Shown: positions 34,028 through 46,436, counted from the stretch's first letter. The stretch is DNA of 64,000 bases from Paratinospora sagittata (GCA_035771175.1 CM069600.1:12480420-12544419), one strand, 5' to 3'. The notes: generated by a model not told the origin, from the sequence alone. Numbers and translations: made by a program.

Positions 34028-34624
34028 TTAGTGGGATAGATACAAACCACTGGGGTCTAACAAAAGCAACACTCGACGTATCAGCAAGAAGCAAAGGGGA
34101 TTTACACCAGCTGGAGGGCTGGAGGGGCAGAGAAAGTGATCGATCAATGAAGCATTCGCCTCAGTTCCCAAATTTGCCATAAAATCCACACTTAATTGTT
34201 TACCTTCTCTCAAGACATGACTTAACTTGCAGCTCCAATTCCTTCCAATTAATTCATAGCAATCTTCAATTAAACCCTTGAGAGGGTGGTCAGAAACATA
34301 GCCTCCTCGTAGGAAACCCAACACAACCATAGAGTCTGTTTCCGCTATGATTCTTTCTATATGTAAGTTCCAGGCGATTCTCAAGCCGAGGTTAACTCCC
34401 CGAAGTTCAGCAACCATGTTGTTAGCCAAGCCTATAGCACTAGCATAACCCATTATCCAGTACCCATTACTGTCTCTAATGAGACCACCAAAACTTGAAA
34501 GACTAGGGTTACCATTGGCAGCACCATCAGAGTTGAGCTTGTACCAGCTAGATGGAGGAAATTCCCATGACACCCATCTAGGCACCCTTACATAGGAGTC
34601 CCCATAGTGGTCACCAAATCCCAA
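34028..34624 (-). CDS. RNase H-like (RVT_3 type) protein, likely a LINE-derived remnant
   Basis: 198 codons. The RNase H fold motifs are present in order: Asp in 'YKLNSDGAANGNP', Glu in 'MVAELRGVNLGLR', Asp in 'IIAETDSMVV' and the late Asp in 'LSVDFMANLG', so the four acidic catalytic positions look intact. In plants such frames are the C-terminal part of LINE ORF2 proteins or free-standing RNase H-domain genes; 'W.....YKLN.DG' is the usual entry. No reverse transcriptase is found upstream in the sense direction (above 34624), so it is an isolated 3' fragment or a domesticated domain. The C-terminal 45 residues are hydrophobic and atypical. Confidence 0.65.
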   Translation of the reverse strand: MGFGDHYGDSYVRVPRWVSWEFPPSSWYKLNSDGAANGNPSLSSFGGLIRDSNGYWIMGYASAIGLANNMVAELRGVNLGLRIAWNLHIERIIAETDSMVVLGFLRGGYVSDHPLKGLIEDCYELIGRNWSCKLSHVLREGKQLSVDFMANLGTEANASLIDHFLCPSSPPAGVNPLCFLLIRRVLLLLDPSGLYLSH

Positions 34625-35308
34625 AATGAGGAAACTTTGCTTTATTATGAATTAACCAGATGCTTGGTTGAAGCCCCTGAAATATTTTCCTGTTTCTAGA
34701 CGTCTAAAGACACCAAATGGAAGCAAGGAAGAACAAACTCCATTCCATAGAAATAGTATGTTGATGATGGAAAGAGACATTGACTTTACTTCCTATTTTT
34801 AGTTAATTAAATTGTAATATATTTAAAACTTTCTTAAATTATGGGACTATATATAGGGGTATTATTTTTTACTATATAATAATTCAGATTTATTCATCTT
34901 TAATTTTATTTCTATATCTTTTGTTTTCATTTTATTTTTTTATTTTTATTTTTTTCATTTATAACTCGTTAGTTATCAATCAAAGAAACATATGAAAGAG
35001 TCACATGCAACATACTCGCAAGTATACTAATTATTATAATGAAAAATTTTAAAAACTCACAATATGATCATTTTTTTCCATTCTTCAATAAATTAAATAC
35101 ACTTAAAACCTTATTGTAATTTTAAAATTTTAAAAATATAGTTTTAATGATATGAAGGATAATTTAGTAATCAAATAAAATAGTTTTTCCCACATTTTCT
35201 ACATTTCTCAAGGCACAAAATGACATTTTTCAAAGTTTTCCTTTTTTTGGTTATATCATTTTACTTTTATTATCCTTATTTTTTTTTCAATTGCCAAGCA
35301 TGTGTATC
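34625..35308. other. Intergenic AT-rich DNA, left copy of a diverged duplication
   Basis: No gene. Positions about 35020-35215 resemble 36757-36935 in direct orientation (shared 'attattataatg', 'atgatcattt', 'aaaatatagttt'), lying on both sides of the solo LTR. Confidence 0.45.
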
Positions 35309-36742
35309 TGTCACACTCCGCTCGGACGTGCCTAGACTGGCGGAACACTCACAGGCGGGATGTGATACAATTACAACAAAAATCAGATGCACAAGAACAT
35401 AACATAGGAACACAATTTCTTTTCATTAATTGTAAATGTTTCTAGTACAAAACGAGAGCAATTCAATGACCGCCAATTTAACAGAACATACTCCCCCAAA
35501 AAATTTCTAACTAATTACACAATAAAGTCAGGGGGTTAAAAAATAAGGGGCCATGTACCTCCGCCCAAATCCACCTTAAGCTCCTAGAAAATGGTAAGCA
35601 ACGGGATGAGCTATCGTCCAGTGGATGAAACAAATATTTCGTGGATTATGACAATTAATAAAGAGATCATCACAATTATAATTATCAAATAAACACTGCA
35701 CAACATCATCAACAATGCACAATATCATAAACCAATAAACACCCATAACGCATCGTCTCGTAAGGGTTCGTGATCAAGTACCATCCCGGGTTCATGTACA
35801 AATGTTCATCTCCAGGGAAAATTTATATATAGTCGAATGGCATCAATCATAAGGTACAACTCAGTCCGTACATCTCTTTTTTTGGCTGACACAATAAAGT
35901 TTACAGCAGAGATGTACCACCTAAGGTTGACTTAGTCAGGTAGGCATTTAGGCGCTAGTAATCAATCCATAGGCCACAAGTGACTCACATCCCTAGGTGG
36001 TTACGTTGTCTACTGACTTTCGTGTATAATTCTAATGCACAATCATGTGTGTGAAGATTCGATCTCAGATTTACATCGAGAGTGATTTGGCAGCGTTTGG
36101 TGATGCCTATCAAGATCGGCCATACCAACGTGTATCATTTGGACGTCTAATGTTACCTTTACAGAGTGAATAACTCTCAATAAAATCAACCAGACTAGTC
36201 TCAGGCTGAGAGGTGGACTCTCATGAGTTTAGCTTAAATACCAAGTCTTCTAGGGTAGCAAGCTGCCTCTCGTTCACTATTCAAAGTTATTAAGAACAAG
36301 ACTGAGTCTGGCTAATTAAATTAATTGCTAATTCAACAGAATAACAGTATAACACATCGATTCCATATGTCAAGGTACAATCATGATTGGTACAATCTAA
36401 GTGAACATCAAACATAATGGAAATTGTAATAATGTAGTCTAAGTGAATATCATACATAATGATAAATGTATGAAAACTTTATAAAAAGTCATAAGATAGG
36501 CAAAATTATATTTCGTTCCCACCTTCAAGTTCGTACTCTCCAAGATCAGTGTTCTTCACCAAGAACAGCAGTTCTGCATCGCACTAGAGAGAGAGTCTCC
36601 AAGAGAGGGATAGAGTCTCTAAGGAGGGGGAGAGAAATGGTAGAGAGATGGTAAAAAATGAGGGGAAGGGGACCCCTTTTTATAGGTTGAGAAAGCCAGA
36701 ACGTTTTGTACCTTTTTTTTTGTCTAATTCGAGCGTATTACA
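35309..36742 (-). mobile_element. Solo LTR, family of the 60113-61584 LTR
   Basis: It starts TGTCACACTCC and ends GTATTACA on the plus strand (TG...CA). The 5-bp duplication GTATC is perfect (35304-35308 and 36743-36747). In reverse complement it matches the layout of 60113-61584. No internal retroelement sequence remains, so unequal recombination between two LTRs is the likely origin. Confidence 0.85.
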
Positions 36743-37516
36743 GTATCCATATATATATTAGTTATTATAATGTCAAAAGTTAGAAAAATCACCATGTGAT
36801 CATTTTGCATTTCTTTCAAAAATTTCCTTGAAACCTTTACCTTTAAGGTTTCAATTTTAAAATATAGTTTCAATGATGTATGGGCATGAAATTGGGCAAT
36901 CTAACTTTTTTCCCACTATTCCTACAACTTCATCCACTTATTAAGTTTCCAATTGTTATTTTTCAATTTTGTCAAAAATATATATAACATTTTACCTTAT
37001 TGTCCATAATATATATTAAATAAATAGGATATTTTACCTTTCTAGTTTTTATTAAAAAATTGATATTTTTCAACAAAAAAATAGTATAAAAAATATTTTA
37101 AAGCTTAAGACTTTGTGCTTAAATAGTGGAATTAAATGCAAGGCACAAATATGTACATTAGTATATATAAAAGAGAATACTTCAACTTTTATGTTGAAAA
37201 GTTTATTTCTCTTTCTATGAAAATAGATACTTGTAATATTAATGTAATGTGGTTGTAGATTACATTAAGAACATCATTAGGAGGGGGAATTATATCTTGT
37301 TTTGGTTGGATGCATGGCATCCTAGAGTACAAACTTCCACACCTCATTAAGTTGGCTTCAAGGCTCCCAATAGAGGCTAAAGTGAGCATGTGATATTTTT
37401 TCTTTTATTATTCTTTTTTCTTTACTATTGTGGTCAGACATTACCAGGATCCCAGTACATAGAAGAGTAAAAGAATCCTTGATATGTCCTAATGTATGTT
37501 GAAAGACAAAGGTTTA
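36743..37516. other. Intergenic AT-rich DNA, right copy of the diverged duplication
   Basis: No convincing gene. A minus-strand frame of 66 codons at 37189-37389 has no known features. Confidence 0.4.
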
Positions 37517-38030
37517 TGTCACACCCTGGGTTGCACAGCGTGCCCCCTACCCAGGTGCGGGCGCACCCCCTCGGGGCGAACGCCTAGCCATTATGGATCC
37601 ATAATATTGTCCCATCTCGGCCAGCCACGCCACACAAGGACGTCGGACACCGAGATCATTTATCCATATTATTCACACTCCTATGAATAATATAGGGCCT
37701 CCCCCAAGTTCGAATTCGCAACCTCTTCCTCATAAGGTTAGATTTCGCAACTTGAGTATCCATTGAACCATTGGCTCAATGGGTACTCAAGTTGCGAAAT
37801 CTAACCTTATGAGGAAGATGTTGCGAGTTCGAACTTGGGGGAGGCCCTCCCTGTGCTGTGGATTGTGCAGGGGGATAAATGATCTCGGTGACCGGCGTCC
37901 TTGTGTGGCGTGGCTGGCCGAGATGTGACAATATTATGGGGGTCCATAATGGCTAGGCGTTCGCTCCCGCTGCGGTGGGAGTGCGCCCGCGTCTGGGTAG
38001 GGGGCACGCTGTGCAACCTAGGGCGTGACA
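37517..38030. mobile_element. Palindromic foldback element, TG...CA ends, 5-bp duplication
   Basis: 514 bp. The arms, about 37517-37771 and 37775-38030, are nearly perfect inverted copies meeting at 'ccattggctcaatgg'. The termini are TGTCACAC and GCGTGACA, flanked by a perfect duplication GTTTA (37512-37516 and 38031-38035). Near the apex each arm holds a tRNA-like pair: 'tggctcaatggg' (A-box-like) and 'gagttcgaact' (B-box-like). The transcript or single strand would fold into one ~250-bp hairpin. A related, more diverged element is at 56170-56638. The ends and 5-bp duplication imply insertion by an LTR-type integrase. Confidence 0.8.
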
Positions 38031-38044
38031 GTTTACCTCACACA

Positions 38045-38216
38045 TTTTGGATTGAGTAGTGTCATGTTTTGTATATTTGTTGAACTAATCTCCTACAAAA
38101 GTTGTTTCACATTGTATTCTTAAAAACACTTTTTGGATTGAGTAGTGTCATGTTTTGTATATTTGTTGAACTAATCCCGTACAAAAGTTATTTCACATTG
38201 TATTCTTAAAAAAGCT
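38045..38216. repeat. 86-bp tandem duplication
   Basis: Units at 38045-38130 and 38131-38216, both starting 'ttttggattgagtagtg', with three or four differences. Confidence 0.9.
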
Positions 38217-38810
38217 TGAAGTGGTTTTAAACCAAATGTAAAACATTTGAAAGTATTTAGCTCAATTGCTAATGTGCATGTTCCTGATGTAACTAGGTGG
38301 AAGATGAATGATAAAGTAGACAAGACTATTTAATTTATTGGTTATAATAGAGTAATGTTGGACTAACGCACTTTATTGACATTACCTTTAAGAGTTGTTG
38401 GATCGCCTTGTATCATGTGTTGATGCGTGATTCGAGGCGATCTAATGATTTTTAAGGGCAATGTCAACAAAGTATGTTTTTAAAGCATTTTTCATTATAA
38501 TAATGGGATACTATGTGGCTACAAGTTGAATAACATCTATATTTAGAGTTATTGTGAGTAAAGACGTTCTTTTTGATGAATAGGGTGGATAAAATTGAGA
38601 CAACAATCAATTAAGCTCTCATTCTTTTAACGATGAAACCACTACTTCTTCATGAAACCACTACTGCTTCCTCCAATGTAGTTATTGGTATTGGATGCCG
38701 ATACAATGAAGCCCCAATACTAGACTTCAATGAGTTTTACAACCACTTGTTAGATTCAAAGATTTTGAGGTACTTTCAGGTAATGTCATTGATTCTAATG
38801 ATAAGTTAGT
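38217..38810 (+). pseudogene. Copia integrase/linker remnant
   Basis: Plus-strand traces of the region after the Copia integrase core: 'GFKPNVKHLKVF', then 'ANVHVPDVTRWKMNDKVDKTI' (split by a stop) and 'FIGYNR', then 'SKDVLFDE'. The rest to 38810 cannot be followed. It may join the neighbouring tandem duplication as one old Copia fragment. Confidence 0.55.
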
Positions 38811-38868
38811 AATTTAATTTTTATGTGATTTAATTTTTTTTATTTTAATTAATTTTCATTCTAATCCC

Positions 38869-40277
38869 AATCACACTCCTCCCGGACGGGCCTAAATCGG
38901 CGGGACACTCACGGACGGGGCGCGAATGCATTATAACAATAACCGAGTGCGCAGAAACACGATTAAGTACAAGTCTGATTTCATTAATTTCAGAATATAT
39001 TTGTATATGAAATAGTTAAGGGAACATCCTCTCAAAATCCGTAATGAATAATACAAAGGGTACAAAAATGTGGGCCCAAAAACCTACACCTAGTCCACCC
39101 TATATTCTTGTGAAAAATTGGATAACAACGGGGTGAGCTACACACTCAATGGGTAAAATAATTCGTGAATATAACAATTAATAAAGCAAACTTCATAATC
39201 AAATATCATAAATACACATCAGAACATCATAATCAATCCAACATATATGTATATATGACACCGTCTCGTATTGGTTTCATGATTGTACGTCGTCTGTGTT
39301 CACGTACAGATGTCCCTCCCCAGGAGTAGCCGGGTTCTCATTGTACGTCCCTCCTCAGGAAGGACACTCTCGATTCACGTACAGATATCCCTCCCCAGGA
39401 GTTGCCGAGTTCTCATTGTACGTCCCTCTCCAGAGAAATATAATGAATACTGAGCATTGCTTCTAACTATTCTATGAATCATAAACCACATATGTCCCTA
39501 GGTGGTGCTTATGTATGATGCCAATGCATGAACTGGTCCGGTCTTTACTTAACATTAGACAGGATTTGGCAACGTCTGGTGATCCTTATCAGGGTCGGTA
39601 TCACCATGTGCAAGGTTAGGACATTCAGTACTACTTGTATAAGTTGATAGCTTTCAAATAAGACCAACCAGATCAGTTTCTAGTTGAGAGGTGAGACACA
39701 AGGTCTACTTAAATATCAATCGTCTAGAGCAGCAAGCTACCTCCCTTTCACTATTTAAAGTTACTGAGGACAAGACTGAGTCTGGTTGAGCCAGATTGAC
39801 CACTAATCCGACATAGCAACAATATAATACATGAACTCCAAATATACAGGCATAAGTATGTCAAGTATAAATATTATACGTAATAATGCAGTGTAAATGA
39901 ATAGTAGACATCATGATAAATGAATGTAAACTTTAATAAAAGTTATAAGACACACAAGCCTATGTTTCGTTCCCTACCTTCAGATAAAAAATCCTTTGAG
40001 AACTGGTGCCTTCCCCCGAGCAGAACCGCGTTACACCGCGAAGAGAGTCTCAAAAGAGAAGACAAAACTCAAAATGAGTGAGAGAAAGAGAAGAAAAATC
40101 ATAGGGAGAAGTGATTTTGGTGTGAGAAATAAGGAGGGGGGTTCCTTAAATAGGAAAAAAAGGGTGCCCGGAAGTTCGGGCATGCGCCTGAAGGTTTGGG
40201 CACCCTGCCCGTACGTTCAAGCACCTTGCCCGAAGTTCAAATTTTTTTTTTCTTTTGTGCAAACCTAGGGTATTACA
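38869..40277 (-). mobile_element. LTR without internal region, same family as 35309-36742
   Basis: It starts near 'aatcacactcctcccgg' (first bases apparently mutated from TGTCACAC) and ends 'ggtattaca'. The internal layout matches the LTRs at 35309-36742 and 60113-61584, including the 'gtacgtccctcc' block. A 5-bp duplication is not evident (ATCCC left, CCACC right), so it may be an altered solo LTR or a truncated one. Confidence 0.7.
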
Positions 40278-40799
40278 CCACCAAACACTGGAGTACTCTA
40301 TTTTTAATCCTATCATATTCTATCCTATCCAATTTAATCCAATTCCATAAAGATAATTCTATTGTATCCCGCTCACCAACTGAGCCCTTACTAGTTAGAT
40401 TAGCATTTTCTTAAAATTAGGTTACACGAGGAAAATAACTAAGTAATAATTTGACCCCAGCAGCAACATTTGTTATATATATTATACTATTTTTCACACT
40501 GCAATGAAACACTATTTAAAAAAAAAAGGTTAACAAAAGTTATAGAATAGAGTAAAATTATATCTTTAATTAAACTTTAATTTGATGTGAACGAACGTTA
40601 CTAATTGTTTCCTACTAACTCAAAATTGGTCATTCTTGGTCAAACTAGGTCAATCTTGTTCACCCATGTATTATCATTTTTTTTATTTTATTTACATGTA
40701 ATGGATTGTACAACTATATGTACTCCATTTTGTTGTAAAAAATACGTACGTAAAAAGTATTCAAATCTTAGGGACTCAAAGATGGAAAAAAAAGGGTTA
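40278..40799. other. Intergenic, with a possible MITE fragment
   Basis: 40282-40390 contains 'ccaaacactgg' and repeated 'tcctatc' motifs, as in common plant MITEs, but paired ends were not found. The rest holds no gene. Confidence 0.3.
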
Positions 40800-41011
40800 G
40801 ACTGTGTTTGGCTCACAATCTAGAAATAAGAATACAATCCAAAAAAAAAAAATTAAATTTTTTTTATTATTTTTTGAAAATAACCTGTTTTTTTAACAAA
40901 AAGTGAAAAAACTGTTTTCGAAATCTTTTGAATTTGAATCAAATGAGTTTTTAGTATTTTTAAATTTTTGGATGCAAAAAATTATGTTCAGATCATGAAC
41001 TAAACAGGGCC
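40800..41011. mobile_element. Tourist-like MITE with TTA duplication
   Basis: Starts 'gactgtgtttgg' and ends with the complement of 'ggccctgtttag'. TTA flanks both sides (40797-40799 and 41012-41014). The size (212 bp) and TTA duplication fit PIF/Harbinger MITEs. Related to 31535-31742. Confidence 0.6.
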
Positions 41012-41456
41012 TTAATCTCCAAGCACTCAAAGATATACGTGAAAAACTTCAAATCAAGAAAAAAAAAAAACAACCACAAGCAAAAACAAATAATCTACTA
41101 TCAAATTAATAAGTAACTTAGATTTAAGACTTTGGTTTTAAAAAAAAATGACAGAGAGAATACAAGAAATAAAACAAAATTAAATTCAAGTTGTTGTACC
41201 TTAATCTCTTCCTCTTTCACTTAACTCCTAAGTACATCCAAAATACACCTTTTAGCATAAGCTTCACTTACTTCTACATCTCATTCATTTGTTGAACCCC
41301 TGAAGATAATGATGGAAGTCTTTATATTAATACATCAAACTACAAGACTGAAAATGTGACCAACAAAGTTTTAATATTTGAACCAAACCGAACATACTTC
41401 GTCCTATATAAGGAAGTTGGATTCCCAGTTTAAAAATCGTTTCAAATCCGACTTAT
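41012..41456. other. Intergenic AT-rich DNA
   Basis: No frame, repeat boundary or motif could be supported. Confidence 0.4.
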
Positions 41457-41646
41457 GGGATATTTTAGATATATAGGCATAATATTTTTTTTATATTAAA
41501 AAATAAGCAGTAAATAATAGTATATATATCCAAAGTTAGACAAATTTTGTATACATTAACACCACATCAGCGCTAACTTGGCCAATTTTTTTATAAAAAA
41601 ATTAGATGAATGGTGCCTCTCGAAGAGGCGACATTTGCTAAGAATG

Positions 41647-42018
41647 TGTTATGTAATTTGATAAGGAGAGCTAATAACTAGCCAAGAAGAAGAAAAAAAA
41701 CAGAGGGTCAAAGAAGGGAAGAAATCTGGAGTTATTTTCTGCATAACTTTATTCCACAGCTCCTAGGCTATTTATAAGCCAAGTGAGAATTTACAACGGG
41801 AAACAACTAAAAAATAGCAACAGCCAAGTGAGAATTTACAACGGGAAACAACTGAAAAATAGCAACAGGTTGTAGCACAAAATGTGGAAGAAGTTACAAC
41901 CGTTTATTGAAAACAAACTACAACTAAGTCCTATTCTTGAGGCATGATGCTCAGGTCCTATTCTTCAGTCTGAAGATGCTCAGGTGCTTGACCCAGTCTT
42001 ATGGAGAAATACATATCA
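41647..42018 (-). repeat. 3' LTR of the chromovirus
   Basis: 372 bp, nearly identical to 46451-46821. It contains an internal duplication of 'ccaagtgagaatttacaacgg' about 45 bp apart. Confidence 0.93.
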
Positions 42019-44184
42019 TTCCTCCCCCCGTACAGTATCCTTGTCCGCAAGGATAAAAGCAGGATAGGTTTTTAAGAAACGCCAACGATTTTCCCAAGTG
42101 GCGTCTTCCACGGGTGCACCCATCCATTTAACCAAAATCTCGGTTTTGGGTCGGTAAAGGCCTTTTTGAATGACACGGGTGTCCAACACAGCTTCAGGTT
42201 GAGGAAGAATTTCAGATGCGTCAGAGATGGGAGGCAGGTGCTGGGAGGCAGAAGTGACAGAGCCGATGTGTTTCTTTAAAAGACTCACATGAAAGACGTC
42301 ATGGATTTGGGAAGCCACCGGTAATTCAAGTTTGTAAGCCACTGGGCCGACTCGTGCAAGGATCTTGTAAGGACCAAAGAATCGAGGTGAGAGCTTCATG
42401 GAGCTGCGGACGGCCACGGTCTTCTGCTTGTACGGCTGAAGTTTGAGGTAGACATAATCACCAATCTCGAAAACAACTTCCCGACGATGTTGGTCAGCTT
42501 GGGACTTCATGCGGTCACGGGCAACAATCAAATTCTGACGTAAGGTACGGAGAATGTCATCACGGCTGAGCAAAAGGTCATCCACGGCTTGAACTTTTGT
42601 TGTGCCTGGAATGTAAGAAAGGAGAGTTGGAGGAGGTTGACCATACACTGCTTCAAAAGGGGAGATTTTGGTGGATGAGTGGATGGAAGTGTTGTAACTA
42701 TATTCAACCCATGCTACCCATTCAGTCCATTTGGTTGGGTGTTCATGAGTGAAACACCTGAGGTATTGCTCGAGTGTGCGATTAACCACTTCCGTCTGAC
42801 CGTCGGTCTGTGGATGATAACTAGAGCTCATACAGAGAGCTGTCCCCTGCAACCGAAATAAGGTCTTCCAAAATAAACTAATAAAAATTTTATCACGATC
42901 ACTTACAATAGACGCTGGCATTCCGTGAAGTCGGACAATTTGGTCGAGAAAGACTTGAGCTACTGTAAGGGCAGTAAATGGATGTTTGAGTGGAAGGAAG
43001 TGTGCATATTTGGACAAGCGATCAACCACTACCATGATGACATTTTTGCCGCGGGATAATGTCAATCCTTCCACAAAATCCATGGAGATATCAGTCCAGA
43101 TTTTATTGGGTATGGGCAGCGGTTGTAATAAATCGGCGGGTCGTGTATTATCAGATTTGCAACATTGACAGACATTACAATTTTTTATGAAGTCTTTGAC
43201 CGCGGTGCACATGTGAGGCCAGGTGAAACTTGCACGTAGGCGGCTCAATGTTTTATGATAGCCAAAGTGTCCCCCAACCGGTGAAGAGTGATGGGTGGAT
43301 AGAATGGTAGGAATGAGCTGCGAAGAGGGACTCAAATAAATACACCCATTTTTGAAGAGCACCCCATTCCGTAAGGAATATTGTGGTGGTAGTGAGCCCA
43401 ACAGCTGATTATAGAATGGATCGGTTGCTACCTCTTGCTGGAGTGTGGACCACCAGTCTGCGATGGGCGAGGACACAGCAAGGAAGTCGAGCTCTCCAAC
43501 CCGTGAGAGAGCATCAGCACCACAATTCTCTTTTCCTTTCTTGTATTCAATGATATAAACATACCCGAGAATTTTTGGTAACCACCGTGTTTGAGCCGGT
43601 GTTGTGATCCGTTGCTCCAACAAATATTTTAAACTTCTCTGATCCGTGCGAACGATGAAAGGTTTGCCGATGAGATATGGTCGCCATTTGCGGATGGCTT
43701 TGACTATTGCTAGCATCTCCTTCTCATATGTTGATAAAGTCAAGGCCGAGGGTTTAAGAGCTTCACTAAAGTATGCAATTGGCTGGCCTTGTTGTGATAA
43801 AATAGCTCCGATGCCTACTCCACAAGCATCGCATTCGATCACAAAGGATTGAGAGAAATCTGGTAAGCGGAGGACTGGTGGAGATGTGAGCGCCTTCTTT
43901 AATTGGGAGAAGGCAACGGCAGCCTCGAAAGTCCATTGAAACCCATCATTGGATAATAGACGAGTGAGTGGTCCAGCAATCCCTCCAAACCCACTGATAA
44001 ATTTGCGATAGTAGCCAGCTAATCCAAGGAAACCACGAACTCCTCTTGCCGAAGTGGGGATAGGCCACTTGAGAACTGAATTAATCTTGGCCGGATCAAC
44101 TGCTACTCCTGCAAAGGAAATAAGATGTCCCAAGTATGCCACCTGTAAAACGCCAAAACAACATTTGGATTTCTTGGCAAACAA
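42016..44184 (-). pseudogene. Chromovirus RT end, RNase H, integrase and chromodomain segment
   Basis: An uninterrupted 722-codon stretch. It runs from the RT thumb ('KSKCCFGVLQVAYLGH') through RNase H, zinc-binding and catalytic integrase, the GPF/Y motif ('SPRFFGPYKILARVGPVAY') and the chromodomain. The stop overlaps the 3' LTR by three bases, typical of this clade. Confidence 0.92.
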
Positions 44185-46426
44185 TTAATTGATAGATAAA
44201 ACTTGAAGGACTGCACGGAGGTGGTCGAGATGGTCGACCCAACTTTTGCTGTACACCAAAATGTCGTCAAAAAAAACTAGAACGAACTTTCGTAAGTAAG
44301 GTCGCAGCAAGTCATTCATCAAACTCTGGAAGGTGGAGGGGGCGTTTGTAAGCCCGAAGGGCATCACAATAAATTTGTAATGTCCGTCATGTGTCCGAAA
44401 AGCACTTTTATAAATATCAGTCTCTTGAACTCGTATCTGATGGTATCCGGCACGGAGATCGAGCTTGGAGAAATATCGGGATCCATGTAATTCGTCAAGG
44501 AGTTCGTCGATGACAGGGATCGGATATTTGTCTTTGATGGTAATATTGTTGAGAGCTCTGTAATCAACACAAAACCGCCAACCACCATCGGCTTTTTTTG
44601 ACGAGGAAGACCGGTGAAGAAAATGGACTGGTACTGGGACGGATCAAACCCGAGTCAAGAAATTCCTTCACCATCTTCTCAATTTCTGCCTTTTGATAAT
44701 AAGGGTATCGGTAGGGTCGGACACTCACAGGTTCTTGATTTGGTTGTAATGGAATGTGGTGATCATGGGTTCGAACTGGTGGCAAGGTATGGGGCACAGC
44801 AAAGACATGCTCAAAATCAGTGAGAACTTGGGCGAGATCAGCGGGGTGGTTACTAACTGAAGCAGTTCCATGAGTTGGGATGATTTGGAAAAATAAGGGG
44901 GTGCCATTGAGGTTGAGAAGTTCCTTATCGCTTAAGGCGGTGACCGTTGGTTGCCTAAGGCCTTGGAACATACAAGGTTTACCTCTTTGCTGGAAAGACA
45001 TGGTGAGCTTGTTGTAGTCGGTTTCAATCGGCCCAAGGGTGGCTAACCATTGAACGCCCAAAACCACTTGACATGCGGCTGCGGGTAACACGTAAAAATC
45101 AGCTTAAATAGGAAAGTTTTGGACGAGGAGTGTGAGTCCAAGGCATCGCCCGTCACAATTGATTTTGTCCCGATTAGCCACCATGACTTGCAACTTTTGA
45201 TCACGTGCGACATTCAGCCCAAACTTCGTGACTATGGCTTGATCAATGAAGTTGTGGGTGCTCCCACCATCAATGAGGACTGTCACCGCTTTATTTTGAA
45301 ATTTACCTACCACTCGGAATGTTTGAGGATGTGCTGCTCCTGCTATTGCATGGAATGAGATTTCAGGAAGGGATTCTGTTATATCGGGTTCTTCAAGAGG
45401 ATCCATGGTACTGGTAGGGTCGAGTAATGGCGATTCCTCTATCATAAACAATTGGGGTTTTTGACAGCGGTGACCCGGAGTAAACTTCTCGTCGCAATAG
45501 TAACACAGCCCTTTTTCGCTTCGTTCTCGTGCCTCTTGACTGGTAATTTCTCAGAATGGTATTGGAGCGATGGTCGAAGGTTGACCCACCTTGGTTGTGG
45601 GTGGGGATCCGAGAACTCCGGCTGTGTTGTTTGGAGCAGATCGTGGGGTAAAGGCTGCCACTTGGGGACGGAAGTAACTGCTCCCTTTTTTTTGTAGAGA
45701 GTTGCGCTCTTCAATTAGGCGGGCAGCTCCAATGGTGTCGGCTAAGGTGCGTGGTTGTTTGAGTTTGACATCTAGTCGTATGTCGTCACGGAGTCCCGCA
45801 ATGAAACATCCAATCAAGTAGTTTTCGGGTAACCCATCAACCCGATGTGAAAGCATCTCGAAGGTTTCTTGATAAGTAGCCACTGTTGAAGTTTGTTTGA
45901 GGCGGGTCAAAGCTTCCGAGGGATCCTCATAGTCGGTGGGGCCGAAGCGGAGCAACAGGGCCTTGGTTAGCTCGCTCCAATTTAAAGGACCTCTGAACTT
46001 GGTCAGCCATCGAAGCCATTGGAGAGCTATACCTTCAAGGTGAAAGGAAGCAAGTTGAACTTGTTGGTCGGGAGCCACATTGTTGAAATCAAAGTATTGT
46101 TCAGCTTTGAAGATCCAACCCGTCGGATCGTCTTCGTTGAATTTAGGAAATGAAAGTTTCAAATGTGCACGGTTTCGGTCGGGGTAGTTGATATGGTTTC
46201 GGTCAGGGGTGTTGTTGGTATTGGGAAGAGGTTGGTTATGGGATGTTTCGGCTGGGGCAAATGGATTATCAATGGGAGTGGTGTTTTGTGAGACTCGCAT
46301 GGTTTGGAGTTCTGCCAAAACAGTTTGGAGGGTACCATGGATTTGGTCGAAGCTGGACTCGTGGCGAGCTAGGACTTCGCTGTCTTCATTGCGAAACTCA
46401 GCATTGCTTCTGGCCCGAGTGTCCAT
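42016..46426 (-). pseudogene. Chromovirus gag-pol polyprotein with stops and one frameshift
   Basis: The minus-strand frame from 46426 ('MDTRARSNAEF') has stops at 45551, 45104 and 44185 and a frameshift near 44580. Order: gag ('PKFNEDDPTGWIFKAEQYF'), a knuckle ('CYYCDEKFTPGHRC'), protease ('VLIDGGSTHNFID'), RT with '[10 protein letters not shown]', RNase H ('VIECDACGVGIGAILSQ'), integrase with HHCC ('CNVCQCC') and D, D, E ('MDFVEGL', 'VSDRDKIF', 'TDGQTEVVNR'), and a C-terminal chromodomain ('ILVKWMGAPVEDATWE'). The chromodomain directs integration to marked chromatin in this clade. All domains are present, so only point damage inactivates it. Confidence 0.92.
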
Positions 46427-46436
46427 AGAACCTGGC

